Positions 18,375-28,592 are shown, counted from the stretch's first letter. The stretch is DNA of 64,000 nucleotides from Streptomyces sp. NBC_00443 (GCF_036014175.1 NZ_CP107917.1:3472001-3536000), one strand, 5' to 3'. The notes: a model not told the origin generated them from the letters alone. Numbers and translations are program-made.

Positions 18375-19036
18375 CACACATCCTTCTGCGTCCGCGAACG
18401 CATATGCGTCACACTCGCAGACGTCACCGCACGGTCGCGGGTTCCTCGCTGGGGAGGCAGGGCGTCGAGCACTCCGGTCGATTCCGGATCGTCGCCGAGC
18501 AACTCGGCGAGCCGCTTCAGACCCCGGTGCGCGGCGGTTCGTACGGCACCCGGACGCTTGCCCAGCGTCTGAGCGGCCGTCTTGGCGTCGAGCCCTACGA
18601 CCACGCGCAGGACGACGGCCTCGGCCTGGTCCTGCGGCAGGCGGGCGATGAGGGAGAGGGTGCCGTCGGTGGCCAGGGCCTCCATGGCCTCCCCCGCCGT
18701 GTCGGACTCGGCGGCCTTCCCGGTCAGCTCCGTCTCGTCGCCGCCGATCGCGGGGCGGCGGCCGCGCATACGTATGTGGTCCAGGGCGCGGTTTCGGGCT
18801 ATCCGGGCGGCCCAGCCACGGAAGCGGTCCGCGTCCCCGCTGAACCGCTCCAGGTCACGCGCTATCTGCAGCCACGCCTCCGAGGCGACGTCCTCGGCGT
18901 CCGGGTCGCCGACCAGCGTCCGTACGTACCCGAGCAGCCGCGGGTGCACAGCGCGGTACACAGTCCGGAACGCGCTCTCGTCCCCGTCCTGTGCCGCAAG
19001 CACCGCGGCGGTCAGCTCCGCGTCGTCCCCCAGCAC
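18374..19036 (-). CDS. ECF-type RNA polymerase sigma factor
   Basis: A 220-residue protein. Region 2 includes LLGYVRTLVGDPDAEDVASE and IARNRALDHIRMRGRRP; region 4 includes LPQDQAEAVVLRVVVGLDAK and TLGKRPGAVRTAAHRGLKRL. GTG 19036 follows AAAGGGG. It is coupled to the membrane protein gene downstream. It closely resembles the sigma factor at 38911-39594, so the two pairs look like an old duplication. Confidence 0.9.
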   Translation of the reverse strand: MLGDDAELTAAVLAAQDGDESAFRTVYRAVHPRLLGYVRTLVGDPDAEDVASEAWLQIARDLERFSGDADRFRGWAARIARNRALDHIRMRGRRPAIGGDETELTGKAAESDTAGEAMEALATDGTLSLIARLPQDQAEAVVLRVVVGLDAKTAAQTLGKRPGAVRTAAHRGLKRLAELLGDDPESTGVLDALPPQRGTRDRAVTSASVTHMRSRTQKDV

Positions 19037-19291
19037 TGCGCCCCTTTTGCGCCTAAGCCGGTGCCGCTGTCGCGGACCGGTTCTCGCCGTCGTGGTTCCT
19101 CAGTCGATGGTTGCGGTTCTGGAACCGCAGGTCGTTGCGGTGGTCATACACCCTCCGCGTCCGGCGCGAAAGGCACGTTACGGCCTGAAAGCGCTGCTCG
19201 TCCATGTCCGTACAACGTGCAACTACCCCGGATTCCGGCGATGTCTCCGCCCAGGTGTGACAGAAAACGCAGTCATGGCGCTGTAGAAAGT

Positions 19292-19363
19292 ACGGGCCGC
19301 CGCGCGGCCCGTGCCGCGCGACGGCCGGGGCCTCTCCTGTGGGGGGTGGCGGCCCCGGCCGTC
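19292..19363. terminator. Two perfect hairpins upstream of the sigma gene and outside the island
   Basis: At 19292-19312, ACGGGCCGC and its complement have a three-base loop. At 19320-19363, GACGGCCGGGGCC and its exact complement have an 18-base loop. Either could end transcription coming from the island operon, which runs toward this point. The rest of the 670-bp gap between the sigma gene and the first island gene holds the direct repeat and the arsC remnant. Confidence 0.55.
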
Positions 19364-19412
19364 TCCGCGGTTTAGGGCTCTGACCTGGGGCGATGCACGA
19401 CATTCGTGACCC

Positions 19413-19436
19413 ACGTGACCAGCGCGTGACCAGTAG
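19413..19436. repeat. Left copy of the 24-bp direct repeat bounding the island (putative attL)
   Basis: The 24 bases starting ACGTGACCAGCG recur without mismatch at 37516-37539 in the same orientation. The repeat itself contains two tandem CGTGACCAG units. Everything between the copies is absent from the expected core gene order, so this may be an attachment-site duplication. Confidence 0.7.
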
Positions 19437-19465
19437 GGACCGCGGGTCGCCCTCTCGGCACCGCC

Positions 19466-19620
19466 GCATCGATGGCGTCCGCGGTCGAGGCCATGAAGGC
19501 GGTCGGCATCGACATCTCCGAGGCCGAGCAGAGTCCTGACCATCGAGGCCGTCCAGGCGTAGGACCACGTCATCACCATGGGCTGCGGCCGAAAGGATCG
19601 CCGACTGCCCCGCCCGGCAC
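19466..19620 (+). pseudogene. Degraded arsC-like (arsenate reductase / low-MW phosphatase) fragment
   Basis: One frame reads SAVEAMKAVGIDISEAEQ from 19472. After a one-base shift near 19532 the next reads VLTIEAVQA, a stop codon, then DHVITMGCG. Together these match the middle of ArsC-type proteins (VGIDIS, LTVEAVQ, VVITMGCG). The catalytic N-terminal P-loop and the C-terminus are absent. The fragment lies just inside the left repeat of the island and is a relic of an earlier insertion or resident gene. Confidence 0.65.
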
Positions 19621-19707
19621 CAGCCCGTCGACGGAACAGGGCGCCCTCCGGTGAAGCGGGCGCGAGGGCACATCCAGGGCACATGAGCCTGAGAAACGAC
19701 GCCCTCG

Positions 19708-21006
19708 TCATGTATCCGAAACCGTGGCCGGAGCCGTGGCCCCGCGGGCCTGGGACCTCTCCAGTCGGCGGACCACGACGCCCGGCAGCAGCGACGCGGC
19801 GGCGAACAGGGCCGCCAGGCCCAGCCAGCCCGCGGGGCCCTGGGCAAGGACCACGCCGGTGATCAGGAGGGGGCCCGCCATGTCCTGTACCGCGAAACCG
19901 AGGCTGAACACGGAGAGGTAGACGTTCCTGCGGTCATCGGGGGCGTAGGTATAGGAAAGTTCCCAGGCCCCGGCCGCCTGCCACAGCTCACCCGCGGTCA
20001 GCAGCACGCAGGCAGCCAGCGCGGCGACGACGGTCAGCGACACGGCCGTGTCCCCGGGAGCTGCCAGCACGACGGCGCAGCCGGCGAGGGCCAGCCCGGC
20101 TCTGCGTAGCGCCCGGACTCCGGCACGCGGGTCGGTCACCCCCTTGGCGAAGGGTACCTGGAGCAACACGGCGAGCACCGTGTTGACGAAGACGAGTGCC
20201 GGGACGAGGGCCTCGGGAGCCCCGTCGCGTCCGGTGACCCACAAGGGCAGCCCCACAGCCAGCAGGGTCATGTGGAGCGTGAGGACGGAGTTGAGCCCGG
20301 CCAGCGCCAGGTAGCGCCAGTCACCGACGGCCCGGAACGCGGTGAACGGGTTGCGGAACGTGGCGGCCCCCGCCGGTGCGGGCGTGCGCAGGCGGACCAT
20401 CAGCAGGGCGGAGACCACGAAGGCCACCGCGTTGCCGATCAGGACACCGCGGTTGACCCAGATGTCGTCGACCAGGAGCAGCGGGGTGGCCGCGAGCGCG
20501 CCGAGGGAGAAGCCGACGTTCCGTACGGTGCGCACCACGGCCATCATCCGGGCCCGGTCACCCTCGCCGGCGATGCCCCCGACCAGCGCCTGGGTGAGGG
20601 GCCCGGTGGCGTTCTGGGCGACGGCCTGGCAGGACGCGGCGACGGTGAAGGCGACAGGCCCCTGGACGAACGCGAGCGCGGCAAAGCAGATCGCCCGCCA
20701 CAGCAGGGCGCCGACGAGAACGGTCCGCGCTCCGGCCCGGTCGGCGAGTGCCCCGAGCGGGACTGTGGCGACCAGGCCGACGAACGCGGCGATGCCGAGG
20801 CCGACGCCCAGCTGCACGTGGGTGAGTCCGGCCGCGGTGGTGAAGAAAACCGTGGCGCCGGCGAGGAAGAGACCGGTGCCGAAGGAACTCATCAGCGTGG
20901 CGAGCGCGAAGAGCCGCCCGGCCGGATTGCCGGGCAGGTAGTCACGGAGGGACGGGCGGGGGATGCGGACGCGCCATCGGCCCGTGCGGGTACGGGGGTC
21001 AGTCAT
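19708..21006 (-). CDS. MFS transporter 1, last gene of the arg-like operon
   Basis: A 432-residue permease with about twelve hydrophobic segments. The first half has FALATLMSSFGTGLFLAGAT and GLVATVPLGALADRAGART, the latter a cytoplasmic loop 2-3 motif of MFS proteins. Its ATG overlaps the stop of the ATP-grasp gene by eight bases (ATGACTGA), so it is translationally coupled. As the final gene of a biosynthetic operon it probably exports the product or gives self-resistance. Substrate inferred only. Confidence 0.85.
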   Translation of the reverse strand: MTDPRTRTGRWRVRIPRPSLRDYLPGNPAGRLFALATLMSSFGTGLFLAGATVFFTTAAGLTHVQLGVGLGIAAFVGLVATVPLGALADRAGARTVLVGALLWRAICFAALAFVQGPVAFTVAASCQAVAQNATGPLTQALVGGIAGEGDRARMMAVVRTVRNVGFSLGALAATPLLLVDDIWVNRGVLIGNAVAFVVSALLMVRLRTPAPAGAATFRNPFTAFRAVGDWRYLALAGLNSVLTLHMTLLAVGLPLWVTGRDGAPEALVPALVFVNTVLAVLLQVPFAKGVTDPRAGVRALRRAGLALAGCAVVLAAPGDTAVSLTVVAALAACVLLTAGELWQAAGAWELSYTYAPDDRRNVYLSVFSLGFAVQDMAGPLLITGVVLAQGPAGWLGLAALFAAASLLPGVVVRRLERSQARGATAPATVSDT

Positions 21007-22303
21007 GGGTCGCCGCCGGGGCACCGGCTGTGACGGTGATGAGCGAGGCGGCGGTGCGTGCCGTCCGGGCGGCCTCCGTCGGCCCGGTACCGGTGGCGAT
21101 GACGTATCCGGCACGCTGCCAGGAGCTGGTGGTCGCCACTACGGCGCTCCCCGGGACGGCGGACACCGACACTTCCTCGACGCCGTCCAGTTGCTCGGCC
21201 TTGTCCGTGCCGGTGACGGAGTGGACCACCGTGTCCGGTCCCTGCGCGGCAGGCGTCGACAGGAAGGTGATGGCGGCGCCGCGCCGGGCGGTGCGGGCCG
21301 GGACCGGGCCCTCACCCGCCATGAGAGCGAGAAGGTCGGCGAGGATGCCGTCACCGCCGTAGGCGAGGTCGATGAGGGAGTGGATACGGTCTCCGGGGAG
21401 GCGACCGGCGCACTCGATCAGGTGAGGATGGCCGCGGGTCAGCACCCACTCGGCGTGCAGGATGCCGGTGGCGAAGCCGAGGGCGTCGACCAGGCCGGCC
21501 ATTGCGGTGCGCAGGGTGTCGTCCGCCTCACCGGGGGGCGCGGGCACGGTGTGGCCGAGTTCGACCGGGTGGCGGCCGGGCAGGACATCCTTGGCGGTGA
21601 TGTTGAGGAAGCCGATGGTGCCCTGATGGACGAGCGCCTCCACGCTGACCTCGGGCCCGTGAAGCCGCTCCTCGACCAAGTACCGGGCCGCGTCCGGGTA
21701 GTTCACACGCAGGCGGGGCTCGTCCGCTGTGACGGTGTGGTGCCAAGCAGCCGCGGCGTCGTCGTCGGGTCCGAGCAGCACCACGCCGAGGCTCGCCTGG
21801 CGGTTGGCCGGCTTGAGGACGCATTCGCCACCATGCCGTGCGCGCAGTGCCCGTACGTCCGCGGGGCCGGTGGCCTCGGCGAACGCGGGCTGGGCCAGAG
21901 CGTGGGCGGCGGCAGTGCGCCGCAGTTCCCGCTTGTCACGCAGGATCCGTGCCGCTCGGACGCCCCCGCCGGGCAGGCCCCAGGCATCCGCCAGGACGGC
22001 GGCGGCGACCACTCCGTACTCGACCGCGGGGAGCACGGCGCGCACCCTTGGCGGGCGGACCACGGTGCGCGCGAGGTCCCCGGCGTTGAGCTCGTCCTGG
22101 GTGGGAGCGGCGCGCACCTCGGCGACGCAGCGGTACTGGGACGCCGCCGTGCGGATGTTCCGCGCGTCGATGACGTGGGGCTCCTCCAGGATCAGGACAC
22201 TCGCCTCGGGCAGCAGACGGTCGAGTTCGGCCATGATGAAGGCGCCGTAGCCAACCAGGACATGCGTGACTCGTTCGGCGGGGTTGCCGGTGACGGTCGT
22301 CAT
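20999..22303 (-). CDS. ATP-grasp ligase 1
   Basis: A 434-residue ATP-grasp protein. The N-terminal domain begins THVLVGYGAFIMAELDRLLP. The ATP-binding strand is CVLKPANRQASLGVVLL, with EVSVEALVHQG, a GHTVPAPPGEA loop and the acidic metal site HLIECAGRLPGDRI. The layout matches carboxylate-amine ligases of the L-amino-acid ligase type (BacD-like), which form amide bonds through an acyl phosphate. ATG 22303 has AGGAG eight bases upstream. It is one of three such ligases in the operon. Substrates are unknown. Confidence 0.85.
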   Translation of the reverse strand: MTTVTGNPAERVTHVLVGYGAFIMAELDRLLPEASVLILEEPHVIDARNIRTAASQYRCVAEVRAAPTQDELNAGDLARTVVRPPRVRAVLPAVEYGVVAAAVLADAWGLPGGGVRAARILRDKRELRRTAAAHALAQPAFAEATGPADVRALRARHGGECVLKPANRQASLGVVLLGPDDDAAAAWHHTVTADEPRLRVNYPDAARYLVEERLHGPEVSVEALVHQGTIGFLNITAKDVLPGRHPVELGHTVPAPPGEADDTLRTAMAGLVDALGFATGILHAEWVLTRGHPHLIECAGRLPGDRIHSLIDLAYGGDGILADLLALMAGEGPVPARTARRGAAITFLSTPAAQGPDTVVHSVTGTDKAEQLDGVEEVSVSAVPGSAVVATTSSWQRAGYVIATGTGPTEAARTARTAASLITVTAGAPAATHD

Positions 22304-22430
22304 CTGACGTCTCCTATCGGGGCCTGGCACCGGAGCGGGTGCGGATGGGTTCGCGGACGTCCCGGCCTGTGCACGTGAGGACGGGAGTTCGGCCTCATTC
22401 GACTACCTGGCGCTGTGCGACTGCCCCGAC

Positions 22431-23360
22431 TCATCGGTCCGCCGTCTTCCTGTTCTTCCACACCTCTCGCATGACAATCGTGAAGAATTCGAAGTACGTA
22501 CGCTGCACATGCAACCCGAATTCCCGCGTGTCGGTGTGCCGTTCACGGAGCCGGTTGATCGGGACATTCATCGCGGCGTGATGCTCGATGTGCAGGTTGT
22601 TTCCGTTGGTGAACCACGTCGTCAACCAACTGCCCGTTATCGACCGGGTATTGCGCAACACATCGACGCTGGAGGTGTCGCACAGGACGTGCTCGGGCAG
22701 TTCCACCAGGAAGTGCATCGGCATGGCCACGATGAAGGGAAGAAGCCACAGCCGCACGACGAGCGACCCTTCGCCCATGACGCAGGCAGTAGCGAGCAGC
22801 GCGATGAAGATGCCGAACCACCGGTACTCGCTAATGATCGCCTTACGGCTCTTCGGTGCGATCTGCCCCATGTCGTACTGCCAGCGGCCTGGCACGCACT
22901 GGGCGATGTCACGCGCCACAGCCACGAGGCGCGACACGTCGAACAGCCCCTTGGCCAGGGCGCCCAGCGTCAGCTGCTTGCGGGTGTCGAAGCCGAAGAA
23001 CTCCGTGTCCTGCGGTGTGCCCAGATAGCGGTGGTGCTGCAGATGACGCACTCGGTAGTGGCTGTACGACACCAGCATCGGCGTGCCCAGCGGCACACCG
23101 ATAACGCGGTGCATTCGCGAGCTGCGAAACGCTGAATGGTGCAGGCACTGGTGCTGCAGTTCCACCGCATGGGTATACGCCGCGGCCAGTGTCACTACAC
23201 CGACCGCGGCGACGACGTACGAAGACTGGACGGAAAGCAAAACCCCGGTCGCAACCAATATGACAAGGACGCATATTTTCCCTGTAAATACTGCCTCATC
23301 CTTGCCACGAACAGCGGCCCGCTGAAACAGCAATTGCGGAGAAAGCGTGTTTTGAGACAT
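22431..23360 (-). CDS. Membrane fatty-acid-desaturase-type di-iron enzyme
   Basis: A 309-residue protein with four to five membrane helices and the three histidine clusters of PF00487: HAVELQHQCLHHS near residue 65, HYRVRHLQHHRY, and NNLHIEHHAAMNVP near the C-terminus. It could desaturate or hydroxylate an acyl chain or another hydrophobic substrate. It lies between the two MFS genes in the arg-like operon, 50 bp after the stop of MFS2. A desaturase-like gene in an amino-acid-analogue cluster recalls, from memory, the phaseolotoxin cluster. Role unknown. Confidence 0.86.
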   Translation of the reverse strand: MSQNTLSPQLLFQRAAVRGKDEAVFTGKICVLVILVATGVLLSVQSSYVVAAVGVVTLAAAYTHAVELQHQCLHHSAFRSSRMHRVIGVPLGTPMLVSYSHYRVRHLQHHRYLGTPQDTEFFGFDTRKQLTLGALAKGLFDVSRLVAVARDIAQCVPGRWQYDMGQIAPKSRKAIISEYRWFGIFIALLATACVMGEGSLVVRLWLLPFIVAMPMHFLVELPEHVLCDTSSVDVLRNTRSITGSWLTTWFTNGNNLHIEHHAAMNVPINRLRERHTDTREFGLHVQRTYFEFFTIVMREVWKNRKTADR

Positions 23361-23410
23361 CAGAATCCATACCCCCTGTTAATTCGGTGATCCTGCTTGC
23401 GTTGGTTTGG

Positions 23411-24604
23411 TCAGGGCCGCAGTACGCAGGCCTCTCGGGGCGCCGACCGCCGCAGCCCCTTGCTCAGCAGAGCGGTGAGCATGAGCGACAGCATGGCCAT
23501 CGCGTTCATCGCCCAGCCCACCGACCGTGCGCCAGCCAGCAGTTGGGCGATGCCGCCGGCCAGCACCGCGCCCAGTCCCTGACCCACCATCAGGCCGGTG
23601 CTGGACAGGCCGAACGCCTGGCCGCGCACGTCTTCGCGGGTCTGTCCCACCAGCCGCTCCTGCAAGGGCAGCAACGCCGCGTTGCCGAAGGCGGACAAAC
23701 CGACCAGTGCCGCCGCGACCGGCACCGGCGGCGACAGCGGGAACACCAGGAACGGCACGGCCAGCAGCGCGCTCAGCGGCACGATCAGCCGGTCGCGCGG
23801 GGCCTCCGGCGTGAAGCGTCCGACCAGGATGTCGCCGGCGAGCATGCCGGCCGCGCCGGCTGCGAGCAGGTATCCGGCGTGGTCCCTGGCGTACGGGATG
23901 AACAGCGCCTCGCATCCCACAATCAGGCCGCCCGGCACCCACATCATCAGGTAGAGCGGCCGGATGACGGGCGACGTGAGCAGTTCGCGGTTGATGCGAC
24001 GGCTGCGCTCGACGACCTTCCCCTGGGCACGGGGCGGGCGGTTCGGCAGCCCGAGCCTCGCCGTGACGCCGGCGGTGACGCCGCCCAGCGCCGCGATACC
24101 GAACAGCCACGACGGGGACACCACGAGAAGCAGCACGGCGCCCACGCCGTTGCCGATGATCTGCGTGCCGCCGACCGTGACGTTCATCGTGGCCCGCGCC
24201 AGTACGAAGGACTCCTTCGGCACGATGTCCGACAACAGCGCGATGACGGCGCCCGACGTGGCCGCCATCGCCGCGTAACCGCCCGCGAGAATCAGGAACC
24301 GCATCCACCAGTTCAGACCGGGCAGCGTCTGTAACGCGGCTGTCGTCGTCGAGACGCCCGCCATGAGGACCACCGCGGTGCGTGGACGCAGCAGATCCGA
24401 GGAGGCCAACAGGTAGCGTCCGGCGACGAGTTGCACGAGCGGCCCACCGAAGAGCGAGATCGCCGTGAGGAACGGCGACCTCGTCTCGTGGTACATCACG
24501 GTGCCGAGCGCCAGGCTGGAGAACACGACACCGGTCATCGCGAACAGACGAGCCACGAACAGGGCCCGGAACTCACGGATCCCGAAGATCTCGCGGTAGG
24601 TCAT
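23411..24604 (-). CDS. MFS transporter 2
   Basis: A 397-residue major facilitator with about twelve hydrophobic segments, beginning [20 protein letters not shown]. The ATG at 24604 overlaps the argH1 stop by four bases (ATGA), so it is coupled to argH1. It is not closely similar to MFS1, so the operon appears to carry two different exporters. Export of a precursor or the end product is inferred. Confidence 0.85.
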   Translation of the reverse strand: MTYREIFGIREFRALFVARLFAMTGVVFSSLALGTVMYHETRSPFLTAISLFGGPLVQLVAGRYLLASSDLLRPRTAVVLMAGVSTTTAALQTLPGLNWWMRFLILAGGYAAMAATSGAVIALLSDIVPKESFVLARATMNVTVGGTQIIGNGVGAVLLLVVSPSWLFGIAALGGVTAGVTARLGLPNRPPRAQGKVVERSRRINRELLTSPVIRPLYLMMWVPGGLIVGCEALFIPYARDHAGYLLAAGAAGMLAGDILVGRFTPEAPRDRLIVPLSALLAVPFLVFPLSPPVPVAAALVGLSAFGNAALLPLQERLVGQTREDVRGQAFGLSSTGLMVGQGLGAVLAGGIAQLLAGARSVGWAMNAMAMLSLMLTALLSKGLRRSAPREACVLRP

Positions 24605-26016
24605 GATGTGACGTGCAACTGCTTGATGCGCGCCCGCCACTCCTCGACCTGCTGCGACACACACTCCGGTGACGTCCCGCCGAGGCTGCGGCGCGAGGTC
24701 ACCGAGTCCTCCACCCCGAGAACCGCGAACACGTCCGCGTTGATTCGAGCGTCGACCTTCTGCATGTCCTCGAGCGACAACTCGTCCAGGCTGCAGTCGT
24801 GTTCGTCCGCCAGCCGCACGAGCCGGCCGGTGATGTGATGGGCCTCCCGGAACGGCATGCCCAGCTCACGCGTCAGCCAGTCGGCCAGGTCGGTCGCCGT
24901 CGCGTGGGCAGCGCCGGCCGCGGCCCGCATCTCCTTCACGCGTGCCTTCATGTCGCCGACCATCCCGATCATGGCCTTCAGACAGAGCTCGAAGGTGTCC
25001 GCGCCGTCGAACGTCCGCTCCTTGTCTTCCTGCATGTCCTTGGAGAACGTCAGCGGCAGCGCCTTCATGACCGTCAGAAGCCCGAACAGCGAGCCGTGCA
25101 CGCGGCCGACCTTGCCCCGGACCAGTTCGGCGGCGTCCGGGTTCCGCTTCTGCGGCATGATGGAGGAGCCGGTCGTCCAGGCGTCGGAGAGCTCCACGAA
25201 GCTGAACTGCGGCGACATCCACAGCACGATCTCGTCGGCCAGGCGCGAGAGATGCGTCATGCACATGGAGGCGGCGGAGAGGTACTCCAGCGCGAAGTCG
25301 CGGTCCGAGACAGCGTCCAGGGAGTTGCGCATCGGCCGTGCGTAGCCCAGGAGTTCTGCGGTGCGGTCGCGGTCGATGGGGAACGAGGTACCGGCCAGCG
25401 CGGCCGCCCCGAGCGGGGACTCGTTCATGCGCTCGCGCGAGTCCCGCAGCCGACCGTGGTCGCGCCCGAACATCTCGACGTACGCCATCAGGTGGTGGCC
25501 GAACGACACCGGCTGCGCGCTCTGCAGATGCGTGTAGCCGGGCATGATGGTCGCCGTGTTCTGCGCGGCCTGCTCGACCAGGACCTCGATGAGGTGCTGA
25601 ACCAGACGCAGCGCACGGTCGTTCGCGTCACGCACCCAGAGACGGAAGCTGGTGGCGACCTGGTCGTTGCGGCTGCGGGCCGTGTGCAGTCGCCCGGCCG
25701 CGGGGCCGATCAGCTCCCGAAGCCGGGACTCGATGTTCATGTGAATGTCTTCGAGTTCCACCGAGAACGTGAAGTTCCCGGAGGTGATTTCGCCCCGGAT
25801 CACCTCCAGGCCTTCCTTGATCGCCGTGGCGTCCGCCTGGGAGATGATGTCCCGCTCGCAGAGCATCGTGACGTGGGCGACCGAGCCGTCGATGTCCTGC
25901 ATGGCCATCCGCTGGTCGAACCCGATGGAGGCGTTGATCTGCTCCATCACCTCGGACATGCCCTCACCGAAACGACCCCGGATCAACCCGCTGCTCTTGC
26001 TCGCCTCGTCGTGCAC
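24601..26016 (-). CDS. argH: Argininosuccinate lyase homologue 1 (canonical motifs)
   Basis: A 471-residue fumarase/aspartase-superfamily protein. All three conserved regions are near canonical: [34 protein letters not shown] and the signature [20 protein letters not shown]. It should cleave argininosuccinate or a similar aspartate adduct to fumarate and a guanidino (or amino) product. GTG at 26016 gives the normal family length. It lies mid-operon, after an unusual polypyrimidine leader and before MFS2. The gene is outside the usual arginine operon context and co-occurs with a second, divergent homologue, so a dedicated role in specialised metabolism is likely. Confidence 0.88.
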   Translation of the reverse strand: MHDEASKSSGLIRGRFGEGMSEVMEQINASIGFDQRMAMQDIDGSVAHVTMLCERDIISQADATAIKEGLEVIRGEITSGNFTFSVELEDIHMNIESRLRELIGPAAGRLHTARSRNDQVATSFRLWVRDANDRALRLVQHLIEVLVEQAAQNTATIMPGYTHLQSAQPVSFGHHLMAYVEMFGRDHGRLRDSRERMNESPLGAAALAGTSFPIDRDRTAELLGYARPMRNSLDAVSDRDFALEYLSAASMCMTHLSRLADEIVLWMSPQFSFVELSDAWTTGSSIMPQKRNPDAAELVRGKVGRVHGSLFGLLTVMKALPLTFSKDMQEDKERTFDGADTFELCLKAMIGMVGDMKARVKEMRAAAGAAHATATDLADWLTRELGMPFREAHHITGRLVRLADEHDCSLDELSLEDMQKVDARINADVFAVLGVEDSVTSRRSLGGTSPECVSQQVEEWRARIKQLHVTS

Positions 26017-26034
26017 TTTCTGCGCCGCCTTTCC

Positions 26035-26066
26035 GAAAAGAAGAGAGAAAAAAGAAGAGAGAAAAC
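26035..26066. repeat. A-rich polypurine tract (polypyrimidine in the transcript) in the argH1 leader
   Basis: Two copies of an AAGAAGAGAGAAAA-like unit lie in a row in the 74-bp gap between ATP-grasp 2 and argH1. On the transcribed strand this is a run of U and C. Such a tract is striking in a genome of about 70% GC. Confidence 0.6.
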
Positions 26067-26090
26067 AGTGCCGGCAAAACCTGCGGCACA

Positions 26091-27278
26091 CTACCTGACG
26101 TCGATCTGGACCCCCGCGACGACCTCCCGGCATATTTCGATCGCCTGTGCAGCGGTCGACGCTGTGGTCAGCACATAGCCGACCCGCGTGTGGGAGTCCT
26201 GAATCCGGGGGATCCGGTCCCCGACCTTCAGTGGAAGGTGGAACTTGAGAACACCGGGCAGCCCTTGCCACCGCTGTACCCCGCTGATGCCGGCGACCCT
26301 CCCCGGCGGCGGCGCGAAGAAACGGATCGCAGCGGCTCCGGCAACCGTGGGTGCCGGTTCCCGGGGCCTGATCCGGTCCAGGGACCACTGGACCAGAAGA
26401 TCGATCAGATCGTGTCCGGTCGCCTGCCTGACCAGTGTCGGAATCGAGTCTCCGCCCACTCGGGTGTGCGTCTCGATGACCTCCGGCCCCGAAGGCGTCA
26501 TGCGCACCTCCGTATGGGTGCAACCATCGGTGATTCCCATGACGTCGAGAAAATCGGAGACGTATGTCCCGATGGCCGCCGAGACATCCGGTTCGACCGG
26601 CGCCGGTACGACGTGGCCGACCTCCACGAAGGGGTTCTCCGGGTCGTCGTCCTGGGTGAACTTGCCCGTGATCGCCAGCACGTGGTGATCGCCGGCGCAA
26701 CTGAATGCCTCGACGGAGAATTCCGCACCCTGGAGGAACGGCTCGGCGATGTACTCGTCGGCGATCGCAGGCGGCATGACCGCGTCATCGGCCTGGCGGA
26801 AGCACGACACATGCTCGCTTCCCAGACCATGCCGTGGCTTCACGATCACCGGGTAGCCGTGCTCGGCCGCGAAATTCCGGATGTCGTCGACATCCCGCAC
26901 GACCGCGGACGGCGTGGCGGAGAACGCCTTTTCCCGCAACCAGGAACGCATGGCGAACTTGTCCCGCGTGCGGCCGACCACTTCCGGTGAAAGGCCCCGA
27001 ATCCCGAGTGCCGCCGTGATTCGTGCCGCGGGCAGCAGTCCGTTCTCCGTGAGCGATAGGACCGCGGTGAACGGAGTCTCACGGTGGATTTCCCGCAACA
27101 GCGGTATCAGCGAGGGATCGTCGTACTCGGTCAGAACAGTGCGCCGTGCGATCGGGACCAGCTCGGCGTCGTAGCCCGCCGGTGTGTCCACCAGCGTGAT
27201 GTCCGCACCGAGCAGACGTACACGGTCGCACAGCCCGGGGCCGCCGCCCACGATGACGACCTGCTTTCGATGTGCCAT
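26091..27278 (-). CDS. ATP-grasp ligase 2
   Basis: A 395-residue ATP-grasp enzyme. After the N-terminal [20 protein letters not shown] comes the ATP-binding core [18 protein letters not shown], then [13 protein letters not shown], the [12 protein letters not shown] loop and the metal-binding [20 protein letters not shown]. It is likely a carboxylate-amine ligase. ATG 27278 follows AAAAGG; TTG 27284 is an alternative. It is about as long as ligase 3 and less like ligase 1, which suggests successive ligation steps. Specificity cannot be predicted from these motifs. Confidence 0.85.
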   Translation of the reverse strand: MAHRKQVVIVGGGPGLCDRVRLLGADITLVDTPAGYDAELVPIARRTVLTEYDDPSLIPLLREIHRETPFTAVLSLTENGLLPAARITAALGIRGLSPEVVGRTRDKFAMRSWLREKAFSATPSAVVRDVDDIRNFAAEHGYPVIVKPRHGLGSEHVSCFRQADDAVMPPAIADEYIAEPFLQGAEFSVEAFSCAGDHHVLAITGKFTQDDDPENPFVEVGHVVPAPVEPDVSAAIGTYVSDFLDVMGITDGCTHTEVRMTPSGPEVIETHTRVGGDSIPTLVRQATGHDLIDLLVQWSLDRIRPREPAPTVAGAAAIRFFAPPPGRVAGISGVQRWQGLPGVLKFHLPLKVGDRIPRIQDSHTRVGYVLTTASTAAQAIEICREVVAGVQIDVR

Positions 27279-27333
27279 GTTCAATGCCTTTTACCCCCTC
27301 GCCGATACCGATGTCCGCGCGCCCGGACGAAAC

Positions 27334-28512
27334 TCACGTCACCCGGATGTAACCGCCCAGGTCGTCCAGCGACTTGCTGCGCAGCATGGAGAATCCGGTA
27401 CGCCGGTTCACCGAGAAGGGCTCCGCACCCGGAACGACTCCGTCCGCATCGTCGTGCGCCTGCACCACTTCGACGGTCGCGGGCCGAGGCACCTCGGAGC
27501 GATCGTCGTAGTGGAAGCGGATCCCGTGCCATGTGTCCTGCGGTTCACGTTCGCCCGGCTGCCAGCTCAGGCCGGCTCGTGCGTACAGGTACGCCTCCTC
27601 GAGCGACAGCCCCTGCTGGAGCTCGACCAGCTCCGGAACATGGTCCCCCGCCGGTCGGGCGGCGGCCTCGATGATGCTGATGCGCTCGGAAGTCATCTTG
27701 AACTCCACGTGCATCACGCCCTGAGCCATGGCCCAGCTCGAGGCGATGCGCTCGGTCACCTCGAGCAGTTCACGCCGATGCTCCTGCGGCATGTCGACGC
27801 CCGAAATGTGGCCGATCTCGTAGCACGCCGGAAGCGGTGACACGAACTTCTGCGTCACCGAGTGCGCTACGACCTTCCCGTCCTGCACGACGCACTCAAG
27901 GCTGAACTCGGGCCCGTCCACGAACTCCTCGACGAGCGCGTCCGCGCTGAACGCATAGTTGGTCAGCCGTGACTTCTTGAAACTCGACATCTTCGCCAGC
28001 GTTTCCTCGACCTCGTCCTGCGAGTCGCACTTGCGCACGAAGAGGCTCATGGCCATGTCGACGGGCTTGACGATCACGGGGAACGCCACGCCCGCCCAGC
28101 CGAACGCCCGGCTCTCCTCGACCGAGGACAGTTCGGCGATCGTCCGCGGCTGTGGAACGTCGTACTCCTCGAACATCTGCCGCATGAGCGCCTTGTTCCG
28201 GGAGGCGCGAATCCTGGCGATGTCGTTGTGGTACAGGCCCAGTTCCCGCGCCAGCACGTCAGCCGCGATCACCGCGAACTCGTTGCCGGCGACCACCGCG
28301 TCGAACCGTCGCGACCCGATCTGCGCGAGCAGCTCCTCGGGGGAGTCCGACAACGCCGGCACTCTGATCCACTCGTGCAACGTCGTGACATGGGCGCCGA
28401 CAGTCGAGCTCTCGATCGTCACGATGGTCAGCCGCCAGCCCTCGCGGTCGCAGACCGCGGCAACGCGGCCCAGCGACCATTGCGCGACCGGGTGGAGCAA
28501 CAGAATATGCAT
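27334..28512 (-). CDS. ATP-grasp ligase 3
   Basis: A 392-residue protein starting MHILLLHPVAQWSLGRVAAV. The ATP-grasp core is PVIVKPVDMAMSLFVRKCDS, followed by EFSLECVVQDGK, the YEIGHISGVDMP loop and SIIEAAARPAGDHVPELVEL. It is expected to activate a carboxylate as acyl phosphate and join it to an amine. ATG 28512 has GAAGGT upstream; GTG 28518 is also open. It lies 80 bp after the dioxygenase gene and 55 bp before ligase 2. Confidence 0.85.
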   Translation of the reverse strand: MHILLLHPVAQWSLGRVAAVCDREGWRLTIVTIESSTVGAHVTTLHEWIRVPALSDSPEELLAQIGSRRFDAVVAGNEFAVIAADVLARELGLYHNDIARIRASRNKALMRQMFEEYDVPQPRTIAELSSVEESRAFGWAGVAFPVIVKPVDMAMSLFVRKCDSQDEVEETLAKMSSFKKSRLTNYAFSADALVEEFVDGPEFSLECVVQDGKVVAHSVTQKFVSPLPACYEIGHISGVDMPQEHRRELLEVTERIASSWAMAQGVMHVEFKMTSERISIIEAAARPAGDHVPELVELQQGLSLEEAYLYARAGLSWQPGEREPQDTWHGIRFHYDDRSEVPRPATVEVVQAHDDADGVVPGAEPFSVNRRTGFSMLRSKSLDDLGGYIRVT

Positions 28513-28592
28513 GTTCACGTACCTTCAGACCCGTTGGCCCCGTCGAGCGGGAAGTCATTCACGAAGCAAGCCCCTTGGAAAGGCGGTGCCCC

